From DATLFA01 sp035525225 (GTDB lineage Bacteria > Actinomycetota > Acidimicrobiia > Acidimicrobiales > WLNW01): DNA of 64,000 nucleotides. A program made the position numbers and the translations under genes. The stretch's first letter is position 1. Each line of letters opens with the position of its first letter. The stretch is from the NCBI GenBank assembly GCA_035525225.1, contig DATLFA010000049.1, forward strand, positions 1 through 64,000, written 5' to 3'. Shown here piece after piece: positions 26,270-34,958 of the stretch. Under the pieces are notes generated by a model that saw nothing but the letters and a program-made list of their open reading frames with translations, was not told where the DNA came from and made no database searches.

Positions 26270-27153
26270 CAGAAGGGCGTCGCCTCGATCGCCGCGATGC
26301 GTTCCATCGCCGGGCCGAACGTCGACTCGAGCCACCCGATCGGGGTGGGGCCAACCGCGCCCGTAACGAGCGTCGACACGCCGATCGCGGCGAGTTTCTC
26401 TGCGCCCCGGACAACGTCGTCGACACTCGGATCAGGAGGCAGCTCGCGGTACATCGCCGTCACCTCGATATCGTTCGGATCACGACCGATCGCGTCGCAG
26501 TGGCGGCGCAGGACACCGAGCTTGTGCTCGATCTCGGCCGCATCGCCGAAAATGTTGCACGCATCGCCATACTGCGCGACGAGCCGCAGCGTCTTTCGCT
26601 CGCCGCTGCCACCGATGAGAATCCGCGGGCGTGGCTTGCTCACGGGCATCGGGCTGCAGAGCGTTTCGGCAAGCTGGTAGTGACGGCCCTCGTACGCGCC
26701 GTTGTCGTCGCTCCACATCTGGAGGCAGATCTGCAATGCCTCTTCCAGTCGTTCGAAGCGCTCGGCCGTCGGCGGGAACGGCACGCCCAGCCCACGGTGC
26801 TCGCGCTCGTACCATGCCGCTCCGATACCCAACTCCGCGCGCCCACCCGACACCACGTCGAGCGTGGTGACCGTCTTGGCCAACAGCGCGGGATGACGGT
26901 ACGTGACACCGGTGACCAACAATCTGAGCCGTAGGCGCTCGGTGCGGCCGGCGACGAAGCCCAGTGCGGTGTAACCCTCGAGCATCGGGTCTTCCGCCGG
27001 CGCCATCCAATCCATCTGGAAGAAGTGATCCATGAACGACAGGGTGCGGACCCCGATCGTCTCTGCGCACGAAGCGAGCGCGGCGACTCCGGGACCGATG
27101 CCCGCCGGCTCTCCGGCCCAATCGAAACGCGAGACGTGGATGTCCAGATGCAT
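26269..27153 (-). CDS. LLM-class F420-dependent oxidoreductase
   Basis: A 294-residue luciferase-like protein (SFMDHFFQMD near residue 40, LVTGVTYRHPALLAKT near 80, GRAELGIGAAWYEREH near 105, ILIGGSGERKTLRL near 175). The pattern resembles F420-dependent glucose-6-phosphate dehydrogenase-like and other F420 oxidoreductases. ATG 27153 overlaps the upstream stop as TGATG, and its stop does the same with the flavoprotein start. Together the three likely process one substrate (inference). Confidence 0.87.
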   Translation of the reverse strand: MHLDIHVSRFDWAGEPAGIGPGVAALASCAETIGVRTLSFMDHFFQMDWMAPAEDPMLEGYTALGFVAGRTERLRLRLLVTGVTYRHPALLAKTVTTLDVVSGGRAELGIGAAWYEREHRGLGVPFPPTAERFERLEEALQICLQMWSDDNGAYEGRHYQLAETLCSPMPVSKPRPRILIGGSGERKTLRLVAQYGDACNIFGDAAEIEHKLGVLRRHCDAIGRDPNDIEVTAMYRELPPDPSVDDVVRGAEKLAAIGVSTLVTGAVGPTPIGWLESTFGPAMERIAAIEATPF

Positions 27154-27716
27154 CAACCGGTTCTACCACCATCGCCGCGCGGCTGGCGCGGGTACGGCGC
27201 GGGCCCGAGCGAAGGACGCGGAAACGGGCCCGTGTGCCATTGAAGCTTGGCCTCGCGACGGATGATCCTCCATTCGTCGCCGACTCGGACGACATCGTCC
27301 TCGTAGCGCAGGCCGAGCACGAGATGCTCGAGCGGGCTGCCAAGTGCCTCCATGTGATAGCCGACGACCCAGGTCTCCACATGGCCGTGGTCGCCATCGA
27401 GCTCGATGTACTGGTTGCCCTTGAAGTGCATCGTGGCGTCATACATCAGCAGGCCCTGTTCGATGCCCTCGAGGTAGTCGTCGACCGAACCGTCCTCGAG
27501 CGTGCCGACCACGACACAGTCGGGGTGAAAGACCGAGCGCACGAGCTCCATGTCGAGTGAGTCGACACCGTACGCGTAGCGGCGGTACAGGTGCTTGAGC
27601 TGCTCGCGATCGCGCAGCCACCTCACGTTCGCCTCGATGTCGGACGCCTCTGGTGGCGGAGTCTCCCGGAACCGCATTGCTCCCCGCTTCTCGTTCCGCG
27701 ATGGCTTCGATGACAT
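27153..27716 (-). CDS. SnoaL/NTF2-like protein
   Basis: A 187-residue SnoaL_4-type NTF2 protein (REQLKHLYRRYAYGVDSLDMELV, then VFHPDCVV near 65) with a proline-rich C-terminal tail. AGGAGG six bases before ATG 27716 fixes the start. It is the first gene of the operon with the LLM and FAD oxidoreductases. Such proteins often act as hydratases, isomerases or dehydratases in aromatic and steroid pathways. Confidence 0.82.
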   Translation of the reverse strand: MSSKPSRNEKRGAMRFRETPPPEASDIEANVRWLRDREQLKHLYRRYAYGVDSLDMELVRSVFHPDCVVVGTLEDGSVDDYLEGIEQGLLMYDATMHFKGNQYIELDGDHGHVETWVVGYHMEALGSPLEHLVLGLRYEDDVVRVGDEWRIIRREAKLQWHTGPFPRPSLGPAPYPRQPRGDGGRTG

Positions 27717-27818
27717 AGTTCCTCCTCGGTAAGCGGCCAGAACCTACGCCAAGCGAGACCGGCGTTCAGCGACTAGAAACACACTCCACTACTCGGTGAG
27801 ATGAGAGGCGTATCAGAG

Positions 27819-28111
27819 ATGTTGATCGTGGCAGGCCATTTCGATGTCGATCCCGCGCAGCGCGACGAGTTCCTGGCGGGCGCGTCGACTCGATTCGAAC
27901 CACCCGCACCGAGGGCGGCTGCCTCGAATACGTCATGAGCGTAGATCCTGTCGACCCGACACGAGTCATGCTCTTCGAACGATGGGCCGACCAAGCCGCG
28001 TTCGATGTGCACATGGAGGTGGTCAAGACCGCTCCCCGCGCGAGCGGCCCGCCACCCAAGGGGTTCTCCGTCAAGATCTACGACATCGCCGGTGAGCGCT
28101 CGTTCGGCTGA
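27819..28111 (+). pseudogene. Frameshifted ABM-type monooxygenase
   Basis: ATG 27819 opens MLIVAGHFDVDPAQRDEFLAG, the start of an antibiotic-biosynthesis-monooxygenase protein. One base short in the GGG run at 27878-27880 throws the frame to an early stop, while the next frame continues the family exactly (VDSIRTTRTEGG, CLEYVMS, LFERWADQAAFDVHM) to TGA 28111. Adding one base restores about 98 residues. So this is a recent inactivation, a slippage site or an assembly error. The GC-rich homopolymer context suits any of these. Confidence 0.75.
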
Positions 28112-28135
28112 GTTCGGTCAGGCCGTCGCGAAGAC

Positions 28136-29662
28136 TTAGCGCAGCAGCTCGGCGGCGCGCTCGCCGATGGCGATTGAGCTCAAGTTGGTCGGGGCCCGGA
28201 CCACCGTGGGCATGACGGAAGCATCGACCACGTGCAGCGCCTCGACCCCGTGGACTCGAAGGTACCCGTCGACCACGGCCCCTTCGTCGGGATCGTTGCC
28301 CATGCGACACGTGCCCGTCGCGTGGTACCAGCCGCCGACCATGGACTTGATGTAGGTCTCGAGCGCATCGCGGTCGTTCACGCTCGCAGGGTCGAGTAGC
28401 CCGATCCCTTGGTACGCGTCAGCGAACTCGGGACTCGACGCGAGACCGATCGCGAGCTGTAGACCCTCGACCAGTCGCGACATATCGGCCCGATCGGACA
28501 GCATCTGGAAGTCGACCTGCGGCCTGACGTCGGGATCGGCATTGCGCAAACGCACGGTGCCGCGAGACAGCGGGTCGTGCACACCGACGATCACCGCGCT
28601 GATCGATGGGACACCGAGCGCCGCCTGCAGGTCAGGCAGCTCGGCGAGCTCCCACGCGCTCCACATGCTCAGCCACATATCGTCCTGCGCGATCCCCGAT
28701 GATGACGAGTAACGCGCACCGAGCTGGCATACGCGGTCGTCGGCCGGTGCGAGCGCGTCCTTCGGCACGAGGAACACGGCCGTGCCCTGGTGGTCCATCA
28801 GGTTCTCCCCGACGCCCGCGAGCTCGACGGCGCAGTCGATCCCGACCTCCGCGAGATGGCCAGCCGGGCCGATACCCGAGCGCAGCAGGAGCGCCGGCGA
28901 CAGCAGTGCTCCCGCGGAGAGGATCACGCGCTCGCCGTGCACCTGCTGCAGTTGTCCCGCACGCGCGAACTCGACGCCGGTCGCCCGACCGCGCTCGAGC
29001 ACCACGCGATGCACCTCGATATCCGGCCAGATCGTCAGGTTCGCACGATCCCGCGCGAGCGGCAGGTAGGTCAGCGCGGTCGACATGCGAATGCCGTCTT
29101 GACGGTTCATGGGGATTGCCCCGATGCCCGACGTGTCGGGCGCGTTCAAGTCGTCGACCCATGGGATCCCCTCCGCGTTGACCGCAGAGAGGAAGGCTTG
29201 TTGCATCGGCAACAGCTCGTCGCGACGCCAGCGCACCACGGGGATCGGCCCCTGCGTACCGTGGTACTCGCCGGCGAAATCCTGGTCGGCTTCCAAACGG
29301 CACAGGACGCGCAACATGTGCGGCCACGACCATTCGTCGCCGGCGATGGCGGCCCAGCGCTCGTAGTCGTCGCGAATGCCGCGGACCGCAAACGCGCCAT
29401 TGACCGCCGACCCGCCACCCGCCTTGCGACCCACCGGATAGTTGATCGACGCGCCCGGCACGAACGACGCGTCGATGCCCCACTCCGTGAGCTTCGACGA
29501 GAACCGGATCTGATCGCTGAGGCGGTCCACGGCGCCGATCGAGCGGACATCGGGGCCGGCCTCGATGAGCAGAACCCGCCGAGCCGGATCCTCGGTCAAC
29601 CGAGTCGCCAGCGCGATGCCGGCAGAGCCTCCACCCACGATGACGTCGTCGTACTCTGCCAT
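28136..29662 (-). CDS. GMC-family oxidoreductase (choline dehydrogenase-like)
   Basis: A 508-residue GMC flavoprotein. Residues 5-18 form the FAD motif (DVIVGGGSAG), with VLLIEAGP near 35, the GMC signature region (GRKAGGGSAVNGA near 80) and the C-terminal HATGTCRMG near 440 and APTNLSSIAIGERAAELL end. The family oxidises alcohols, sugars or sterols using FAD. Divergent from the BVMO-like gene with a 117-base shared promoter region; a joint alcohol-to-ketone-to-ester route would be consistent but is inference. Confidence 0.9.
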   Translation of the reverse strand: MAEYDDVIVGGGSAGIALATRLTEDPARRVLLIEAGPDVRSIGAVDRLSDQIRFSSKLTEWGIDASFVPGASINYPVGRKAGGGSAVNGAFAVRGIRDDYERWAAIAGDEWSWPHMLRVLCRLEADQDFAGEYHGTQGPIPVVRWRRDELLPMQQAFLSAVNAEGIPWVDDLNAPDTSGIGAIPMNRQDGIRMSTALTYLPLARDRANLTIWPDIEVHRVVLERGRATGVEFARAGQLQQVHGERVILSAGALLSPALLLRSGIGPAGHLAEVGIDCAVELAGVGENLMDHQGTAVFLVPKDALAPADDRVCQLGARYSSSSGIAQDDMWLSMWSAWELAELPDLQAALGVPSISAVIVGVHDPLSRGTVRLRNADPDVRPQVDFQMLSDRADMSRLVEGLQLAIGLASSPEFADAYQGIGLLDPASVNDRDALETYIKSMVGGWYHATGTCRMGNDPDEGAVVDGYLRVHGVEALHVVDASVMPTVVRAPTNLSSIAIGERAAELLR

Positions 29663-29779
29663 TTGTCCCCCGGCGTCTGCGATCCACGGTCGCGCTTTGG
29701 GCGACCGCACCGGTCGCGAGCGTACCGGGCGCGACGTACCGGGCGTGCGGCTCCGCGTCGGTGGAGTACCGTCGAGAAG

Positions 29780-31420
29780 ATGGTGAACCTTCCCGAAGAC
29801 CATGACGGCACGCCCGATTACGACGTCATCGTCGTCGGCGGGGGCATGTCGGGGCTCTACGCGTTGAAGGTCTTTCGTGAGCAAGGCCTGCGCGTCGTGT
29901 TGCTCGAAAAGGGATCAGGCATCGGCGGCACCTGGTACTGGAATCGCTATCCGGGCGCGCGATGTGACATCCCGAGCCTCGAGTATTCATTCGGGTTCGA
30001 CCCCGAACTCGAACAGGAATGGGTCTGGACCGAGCACTTCGCCTCGCAGCCCGAGATCGAGCGTTATCTCAACCACATCGCCGACCGCTACGACCTGCGA
30101 CGCGACATCCGTCTGAGCGACGGCGTGACGGCAACGATCTACGACGAGGTCACCGACAGCTGGCTCGTCGAGACCGAGACCGGCGAACGGCGGCGCGCCC
30201 GCTTCTTGGTCATGGCCACCGGTGGCCTGTCGGCGCCGAACCGCCCGGATTTCCCCGGCATCGATTCCTTCGAGGGCACGATCGTGCAGACGAGCCAGTG
30301 GCCCGAGGAGGGTGTCGAGCTCGAGGGCAAGCGCATCGGCGTCATCGGGACCGGCTCATCAGGGGTGCAGGCCATCCCCGAGCTTGCCCGAGTGGCCGGA
30401 CATCTCACCGTGTTCCAGCGCACGGCCGCGTTTACCTGGCCCTCGCAGAACAAGCCGCTGACCGACGACGAACAGGCCGCGATCAAGGCCCGCTACCGCG
30501 AGCTGCGGCGCCAACAAGCCGAGTCCTTCAGCGGTACCGCCGGCACCACCGGTGCAGTGATCCTGCAGTTCGCGACCGATGACCGAAAGATCCTCGAGAG
30601 CACCCCCGAGCAACGCGAGGCGGCGCTGCAGGAATACGGCTTCGGCGCCTGCCGGGTCTGGACCGACACCGCGAAGGACCTCGACGCCAACGAGATGGCC
30701 GTCGAGCTCTTCCGCGAGATGATCCGCCGAACCGTGCGCGATCCAGCGGTGGCCGACGCCCTGTCACCGCGTGGCTACCCACTCGGTTGCAAGCGGCCAG
30801 TGCTCGACACGAACTATTTCGAGACGTTCAACCGCGACAATGTCTCTCTCGTCGACCTCGGCACCAACCGCATCGAAGAGGCCACGCCAACGGGAATCCG
30901 TACGACGCAGGGCTTCGTCGAACTCGACGTGATCGTTCTCGCTACCGGTTTCGATGCCATGACCGGCGCGCTGACGCGCATCGACGTGCGCGGGCGCGGT
31001 GGCCGCCTGCTTCGCGACGACTGGGCCGACGGGCCCCGCACCTACCTCGGCGTCGGCATGGTCGGCTACCCCAATCTCTTCGTCTGTGTCGGGCCGGGCA
31101 GCCCGGCCGTGCTCGCGACCTACCCGCCGCAGATCGAGCTGCAGGTCGGCTGGATCGCAGAATTCCTGCGGTATCTGAACGAACACGGCCTCACCGTTGC
31201 CGAAGCGCAGATCGATGCCCAAGACGCGTGGTGCGATCACGTGAACGAGGTCGCCGAGGGCACGATGTACACCGCGGCGTCGTGCAACTCCTGGTACAAC
31301 GGCCAGAACATCGAGGGTAAGCCCCGCGTGTTCCTCCCCTACGTCGGCGGACTACCCGCCTACATGGCCAGGTGCAACGAGGTCGCGGCCAAAGGATACG
31401 AAGGCTTCGCACTTTGCTGA
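29780..31420 (+). CDS. BVMO-like flavin monooxygenase with altered fingerprint
   Basis: A 546-residue class B flavoprotein with FAD motif VVGGGMSG near residue 17, GGTWYWNRYPGARCD near 50 (typical of cyclohexanone-type BVMOs), NADPH motif VIGTGSSGVQ near 190 and ATGFD near 391. The BVMO fingerprint near 168 reads FEGTIVQTSQW, with Gln where the family has its conserved His. That His is important for catalysis in studied BVMOs, so activity or selectivity may be changed. It is followed 27 bases later by a VOC-fold gene, probably cotranscribed. Confidence 0.88.
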   Translation: MVNLPEDHDGTPDYDVIVVGGGMSGLYALKVFREQGLRVVLLEKGSGIGGTWYWNRYPGARCDIPSLEYSFGFDPELEQEWVWTEHFASQPEIERYLNHIADRYDLRRDIRLSDGVTATIYDEVTDSWLVETETGERRRARFLVMATGGLSAPNRPDFPGIDSFEGTIVQTSQWPEEGVELEGKRIGVIGTGSSGVQAIPELARVAGHLTVFQRTAAFTWPSQNKPLTDDEQAAIKARYRELRRQQAESFSGTAGTTGAVILQFATDDRKILESTPEQREAALQEYGFGACRVWTDTAKDLDANEMAVELFREMIRRTVRDPAVADALSPRGYPLGCKRPVLDTNYFETFNRDNVSLVDLGTNRIEEATPTGIRTTQGFVELDVIVLATGFDAMTGALTRIDVRGRGGRLLRDDWADGPRTYLGVGMVGYPNLFVCVGPGSPAVLATYPPQIELQVGWIAEFLRYLNEHGLTVAEAQIDAQDAWCDHVNEVAEGTMYTAASCNSWYNGQNIEGKPRVFLPYVGGLPAYMARCNEVAAKGYEGFALC

Positions 31421-31447
31421 GCCCGCCCGGCGTACAAGGAGGTACTG

Positions 31448-31906
31448 ATGCTGCTCGATGGAGTGAATCACGTCGCGGTGATGACCGGTGACACCGATCG
31501 ATTGCACACCTTCTACCGAGAGGTGTTCGACGCGACGGTCTCACACGACATCGTGGTCGCCGACGGGATGCGATTGTCCATGATCGACATCGGGCCGTTC
31601 ACCGAGCTCAACGTGTTCCAAATCGACGGGAACGAGGAACCCGATCGGCACTTGCCGATGTTCGGTCGGGGCCGCCTCGATCACATGGGTCTGCAGGCGA
31701 AGTCGGTGGAGGCGTTCGATCTCATACGTGATCGGTTGCTCGCGCGCGCCGCGACCGACGGGTTCGTGACGGATTTCGGACCGGTCCTCAGCTTGTTCTT
31801 CACCGACCCGGACGGGCTCGAAGGCGAAGTTTGCGTGCCGAACCCCGACCGGCAACCGGGTGTCCTCAATCCACCCGGCACGCCTTCGCCGCGCTACCAC
31901 GGCTAG
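31448..31906 (+). CDS. VOC-fold (glyoxalase/dioxygenase-like) protein
   Basis: A 152-residue vicinal-oxygen-chelate protein. It starts with GVNHVAVMTGDTDRLHTFYREVFDA minus its first residues, and has DHMGLQAKS near 78 and the acid of GEVCVPN near 128. A metal site of the HxxE kind is plausible. AGGAGG seven bases before ATG 31448 fixes the start. Downstream of the BVMO-like gene on the same strand. Its stop overlaps the next, convergent gene by four bases. Confidence 0.82.
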   Translation: MLLDGVNHVAVMTGDTDRLHTFYREVFDATVSHDIVVADGMRLSMIDIGPFTELNVFQIDGNEEPDRHLPMFGRGRLDHMGLQAKSVEAFDLIRDRLLARAATDGFVTDFGPVLSLFFTDPDGLEGEVCVPNPDRQPGVLNPPGTPSPRYHG

Positions 31907-33315
31907 CCGAATATCCGCGCTCGTTCGCGTGGGGTGACCCGTTCAGCGAACGCCTTCATCCTCTCCAATGCAAGAGGCAGCGCGGCGAAAAAGCGGCCCT
32001 GCAATTCTCGAACAGCGGCGCGATCTTCGTCGTCGTCGAGGCCATTCATGAGATTGAGGCGCGAGCGATCGACCCAATCCAGTAGTTCGGGCGCGTGTGC
32101 CCATCGCATCTCCGTGCTGATGCCGGCCAAAACGATGTGCAGGTAGTCGAACGGAGTATGGGGCATGACGATCGGCGGGCACAGCCGATTCTTCTCCTCC
32201 GTCGTCTTTCCGGTCGCTTCGAGCACACCTTGCAGTGCGCCCGACAACGTCAGGCTCCCACGCGTCACGAGCTGGAGTGTGATCGTGTCGTCGGTGAAGA
32301 TCGGTCGAGGCGGGTTGTCGCTGAGCCCCGACGCGGCACAGTGCACATGGAGATGATCGGAAGTGGTCGGGATCGTGCCCTGCTCGAGGACAATGCGATC
32401 GAGCTCGATGCGCTCGACGTGTCCGAGGCGGACGACGTGCGCCATGCGGCGGAGTTGCTCGAGCTCGCGCAGGCTCACCGTCCCACCCTTCATCATCGTC
32501 GGCGCCACCGATCGGTCGGTGCGCACCACCACGTCATTCGTTTCGAGACGCTCGTACACCTCCTCCACCGACTGTGACGCGACGATCGCCTCGAGCTGCA
32601 GGACGACCCCGGCAAAAGTGCGCAACTGCCCTGGCTGGAAAAAGGCTCGATTCAGGATCCATGAGTCACGAGGACGGATCCAGGTCATGTTTTCGGGGTC
32701 GGTCCCTCGATCGAGCAACCAGCAGATGGCGTCCATCGCGGTCTTGCCCGCACCGACGATGACGTACCCGCCGGCGGGGGCGGCGAGCGTGGTGAGTTCG
32801 CCGACGGGGACGCAGCGGACCCCCTCGGCCACATCGAACGGCGCGGGATCGGTGGCAGGTACCCGCGATGACATATACGTCGCGTCGACGACGCGGCGTC
32901 GCACGGTCACGTCCGTCGTCTGACCCGATACCCGCGAGCGGAAGCGCCGATCACCCAGGTACTCGCACATCGGGAAGAAACGCACCCGTCCCGATGCCAA
33001 GAACCGGTGGCGCATGATGTCGTCGAAGTAACCACAGATCTCCGCACCGCTCGCGCGCTCGAAGCTGCCGTCTGTGCCGTCGGGCTCGATCCGATCCTGT
33101 CCGAGTGGAGTCGAGTCGACTCCGTAGAACCGCGACGGTTGATGGAGCTGCACGAACGGGTACGAGTCCAGCCAATGGCCGCCGGGTCGATGCCGCCGCT
33201 CGACCATCACGACGTCGGCATCGCTGCGCTGGATCAACGAATCGACAAACGCCATACCGAGCGCGCCGGCGCCGACCACGAGATAGTCGGTCTCCAACTG
33301 TGAATCGACCGTCAT
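31903..33315 (-). CDS. NAD(P)/FAD-binding oxidoreductase
   Basis: A 470-residue flavoprotein. Residues about 11-22 form the dinucleotide motif (LVVGAGALGMAF). RRHRPGGHWLDSYPFVQLHQPS near 40-60 is the pattern of flavin monooxygenase-like NAD(P)-binding proteins, and YVIVGAGKTAMDA near 190 is the second nucleotide motif. No BVMO fingerprint is visible. It is likely a monooxygenase or dehydrogenase of unknown substrate. ATG 33315 lies 104 bases from the divergent NTF2-like gene. Confidence 0.8.
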   Translation of the reverse strand: MTVDSQLETDYLVVGAGALGMAFVDSLIQRSDADVVMVERRHRPGGHWLDSYPFVQLHQPSRFYGVDSTPLGQDRIEPDGTDGSFERASGAEICGYFDDIMRHRFLASGRVRFFPMCEYLGDRRFRSRVSGQTTDVTVRRRVVDATYMSSRVPATDPAPFDVAEGVRCVPVGELTTLAAPAGGYVIVGAGKTAMDAICWLLDRGTDPENMTWIRPRDSWILNRAFFQPGQLRTFAGVVLQLEAIVASQSVEEVYERLETNDVVVRTDRSVAPTMMKGGTVSLRELEQLRRMAHVVRLGHVERIELDRIVLEQGTIPTTSDHLHVHCAASGLSDNPPRPIFTDDTITLQLVTRGSLTLSGALQGVLEATGKTTEEKNRLCPPIVMPHTPFDYLHIVLAGISTEMRWAHAPELLDWVDRSRLNLMNGLDDDEDRAAVRELQGRFFAALPLALERMKAFAERVTPRERARIFG

Positions 33316-33419
33316 CAGCGAAAAAAGTTAGTCGGGTTGCGGCCTGCCTGCTCTCGCGAACGCGCGTGGCTCACGATGACGCTACGTTCGGATTGCTGTG
33401 CAAACGACGGGAGGGCGCA

Positions 33420-33953
33420 ATGACAACGAGTGACCCGCCAATCGACGCGGGCGAATTGCGCGACATGGTTGACGAGCGAGCGATCAGGCGGTTGCACGCG
33501 CACTATGTCGACGCCGTGAACCGGTCGGCGTGGGGCGAGTTCGTCGACCTGTTCGTCCCATCTGCCGAGCTGACCGTGTCCAGAGGCGAGGCGCAACCCG
33601 ATCGCGTTGTCGGCCCCGCTGCAATCGGCGAGCTGATCGCGGGCTACATCGCCAGGTACGACTTTCTCGTCCAGGTCATACTCAACGCGCGCATCGAGCT
33701 TCGACGGCGGGGCAATGTCGACGCCGCGAGCGCTCGGCTCTTCATCGCAGAGTTTCGTCAGTGGACCAACACGGGGCGCCGCATGGAGTCGGCGGGCGTA
33801 TATCACGATCGCTATGAGCGAATCGACGGACAATGGCGATTCTCGCAACGACGCTACGACCGCCTGTACGCCACCTCGCCTCGCGAGCTCGAGGTCTATC
33901 CGTTCCCAAGCGCCAATGACGTCGACGATCCGTTCGCGAAGGACAGCCGATGA
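33420..33953 (+). CDS. NTF2/SnoaL-like protein
   Basis: A 177-residue SnoaL_4-type protein (DERAIRRLHAHYVDAVNRSAWGEFVDLFV near residues 17-45, ARLFIAEFRQW near 103). GGGAGGG before ATG 33420 supports the start. Its stop overlaps the next ATG (ATGA at 33950), so it is coupled to the VOC-fold gene. It begins a four-gene plus-strand operon that ends with the second TGA-containing CMD gene. Confidence 0.8.
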   Translation: MTTSDPPIDAGELRDMVDERAIRRLHAHYVDAVNRSAWGEFVDLFVPSAELTVSRGEAQPDRVVGPAAIGELIAGYIARYDFLVQVILNARIELRRRGNVDAASARLFIAEFRQWTNTGRRMESAGVYHDRYERIDGQWRFSQRRYDRLYATSPRELEVYPFPSANDVDDPFAKDSR

Positions 33954-34378
33954 GCACTGATCGCGTGCCACCAGATCGGCTTGCCCGCCCACTGATCATC
34001 GACGTTGCCATCGACGTGAACGCCCTCGCGGAGATGGCACGCTTCTATGAGTCGATGCTGCACTACGAACGCGCATGGGACAGGCCCGGACACGTCTATT
34101 TGATCGATCCGAGCGGGCGCGGGCCGCACGTCTACTTGCAGCAGGTCCCCGAGCCACGCACGAACAAGAATCGATTGCACCTCGACATCGTGGTGCCGTC
34201 GTTACCCGACGCTCTCGAACAAGCGGTGCAGCTCGGGGCGTCGCGTGTCGAGGAACGGCGAACCGCCTTCACGTGGTTCGAAGTGCTCGCCGATCCCGAG
34301 GGCAACCTGTTCTGTCTCGTCGACCTGGCCACGTGGCAGCAATCGAAGCCTCCATGGTGGCAGCACGACGATGAGTGA
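33950..34378 (+). CDS. VOC-fold protein
   Basis: A 142-residue glyoxalase/bleomycin-resistance-fold protein (IDVNALAEMARFYESML near residues 21-37, NRLHLDIVVPSLPDALEQA near 68, DPEGNLFCLVDLA near 115), with the usual metal-ligand His and Glu positions partly conserved. ATGA overlap with the upstream NTF2-like gene. Second member of the operon leading to the CMD pair. Confidence 0.82.
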   Translation: MSTDRVPPDRLARPLIIDVAIDVNALAEMARFYESMLHYERAWDRPGHVYLIDPSGRGPHVYLQQVPEPRTNKNRLHLDIVVPSLPDALEQAVQLGASRVEERRTAFTWFEVLADPEGNLFCLVDLATWQQSKPPWWQHDDE

Positions 34379-34460
34379 GCGGCGTGACCGCGCTCGGCGC
34401 CGTACTCGTTGCCTACTTCGGGTCTCGCATCCGTCCACGCGCGGGAGCTACGCTGCCGAT

Positions 34461-34958
34461 GTGACCGCAACGGGCTGGCCGACCGACTGGAACGAGTTGG
34501 CTGCGCTCGCCCGCGAACCCGTCGAGCAGTACGTCGCGCTGCATCAGCTGATCGACGACAGCGTCGACCCGGTGATCGTCGAGCTGTGCCGGCTACGCAT
34601 CGCCGGCCTCATCGGCGAGCGCGCCCATCTCTCGCTGCGCCGGCCGAAGGCAGCCACCGCCGGTCTCACCGAGGACAAGATCGCCGCGTTGGCACAATGG
34701 CCCCAGTCTCCATTGTTCTCGGCCGCCGAGCGAGCCTGTCTCGCGCTCGCGGAACAGTTCTGCATCGGCGCGTTCACCGTCACCGACGCCGACGTGGCCG
34801 CCGTGTTGGAGCATCTCGATGCCGACCAGTGCTATGCGCTAGTCAACGGTATCTGGGTCATGGAGGCGCTGGCGCGCATGACTCTCGTCATGGGCGTCGA
34901 GCCCGATCCGCACACCCTCGGCCTCGTGCCGGCGAACGAGAGATCGGAGTTGACATGA
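34461..34958 (+). CDS. CMD-family protein lacking the catalytic cysteines
   Basis: A 165-residue carboxymuconolactone-decarboxylase/AhpD-fold protein. The helix that carries the active site is present (VIVELCRLRIAGLIG), but where CxxC belongs, 12 residues after the conserved Glu, the sequence is GERAHL. It therefore cannot do thiol or selenol chemistry itself. ATGA couples it to the next gene, a paralogue that does keep the motif as CxxTGA. The two may form mixed oligomers. The GTG at 34461 gives the normal family length; an in-frame ATG at 34371 would add 30 basic residues. Confidence 0.8.
   Translation: MTATGWPTDWNELAALAREPVEQYVALHQLIDDSVDPVIVELCRLRIAGLIGERAHLSLRRPKAATAGLTEDKIAALAQWPQSPLFSAAERACLALAEQFCIGAFTVTDADVAAVLEHLDADQCYALVNGIWVMEALARMTLVMGVEPDPHTLGLVPANERSELT

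Noticed and set aside
28790..29779. A long plus-strand extension upstream of the BVMO-like gene
   Set aside because: It is antisense to the GMC oxidoreductase; family sequence begins at ATG 29780.
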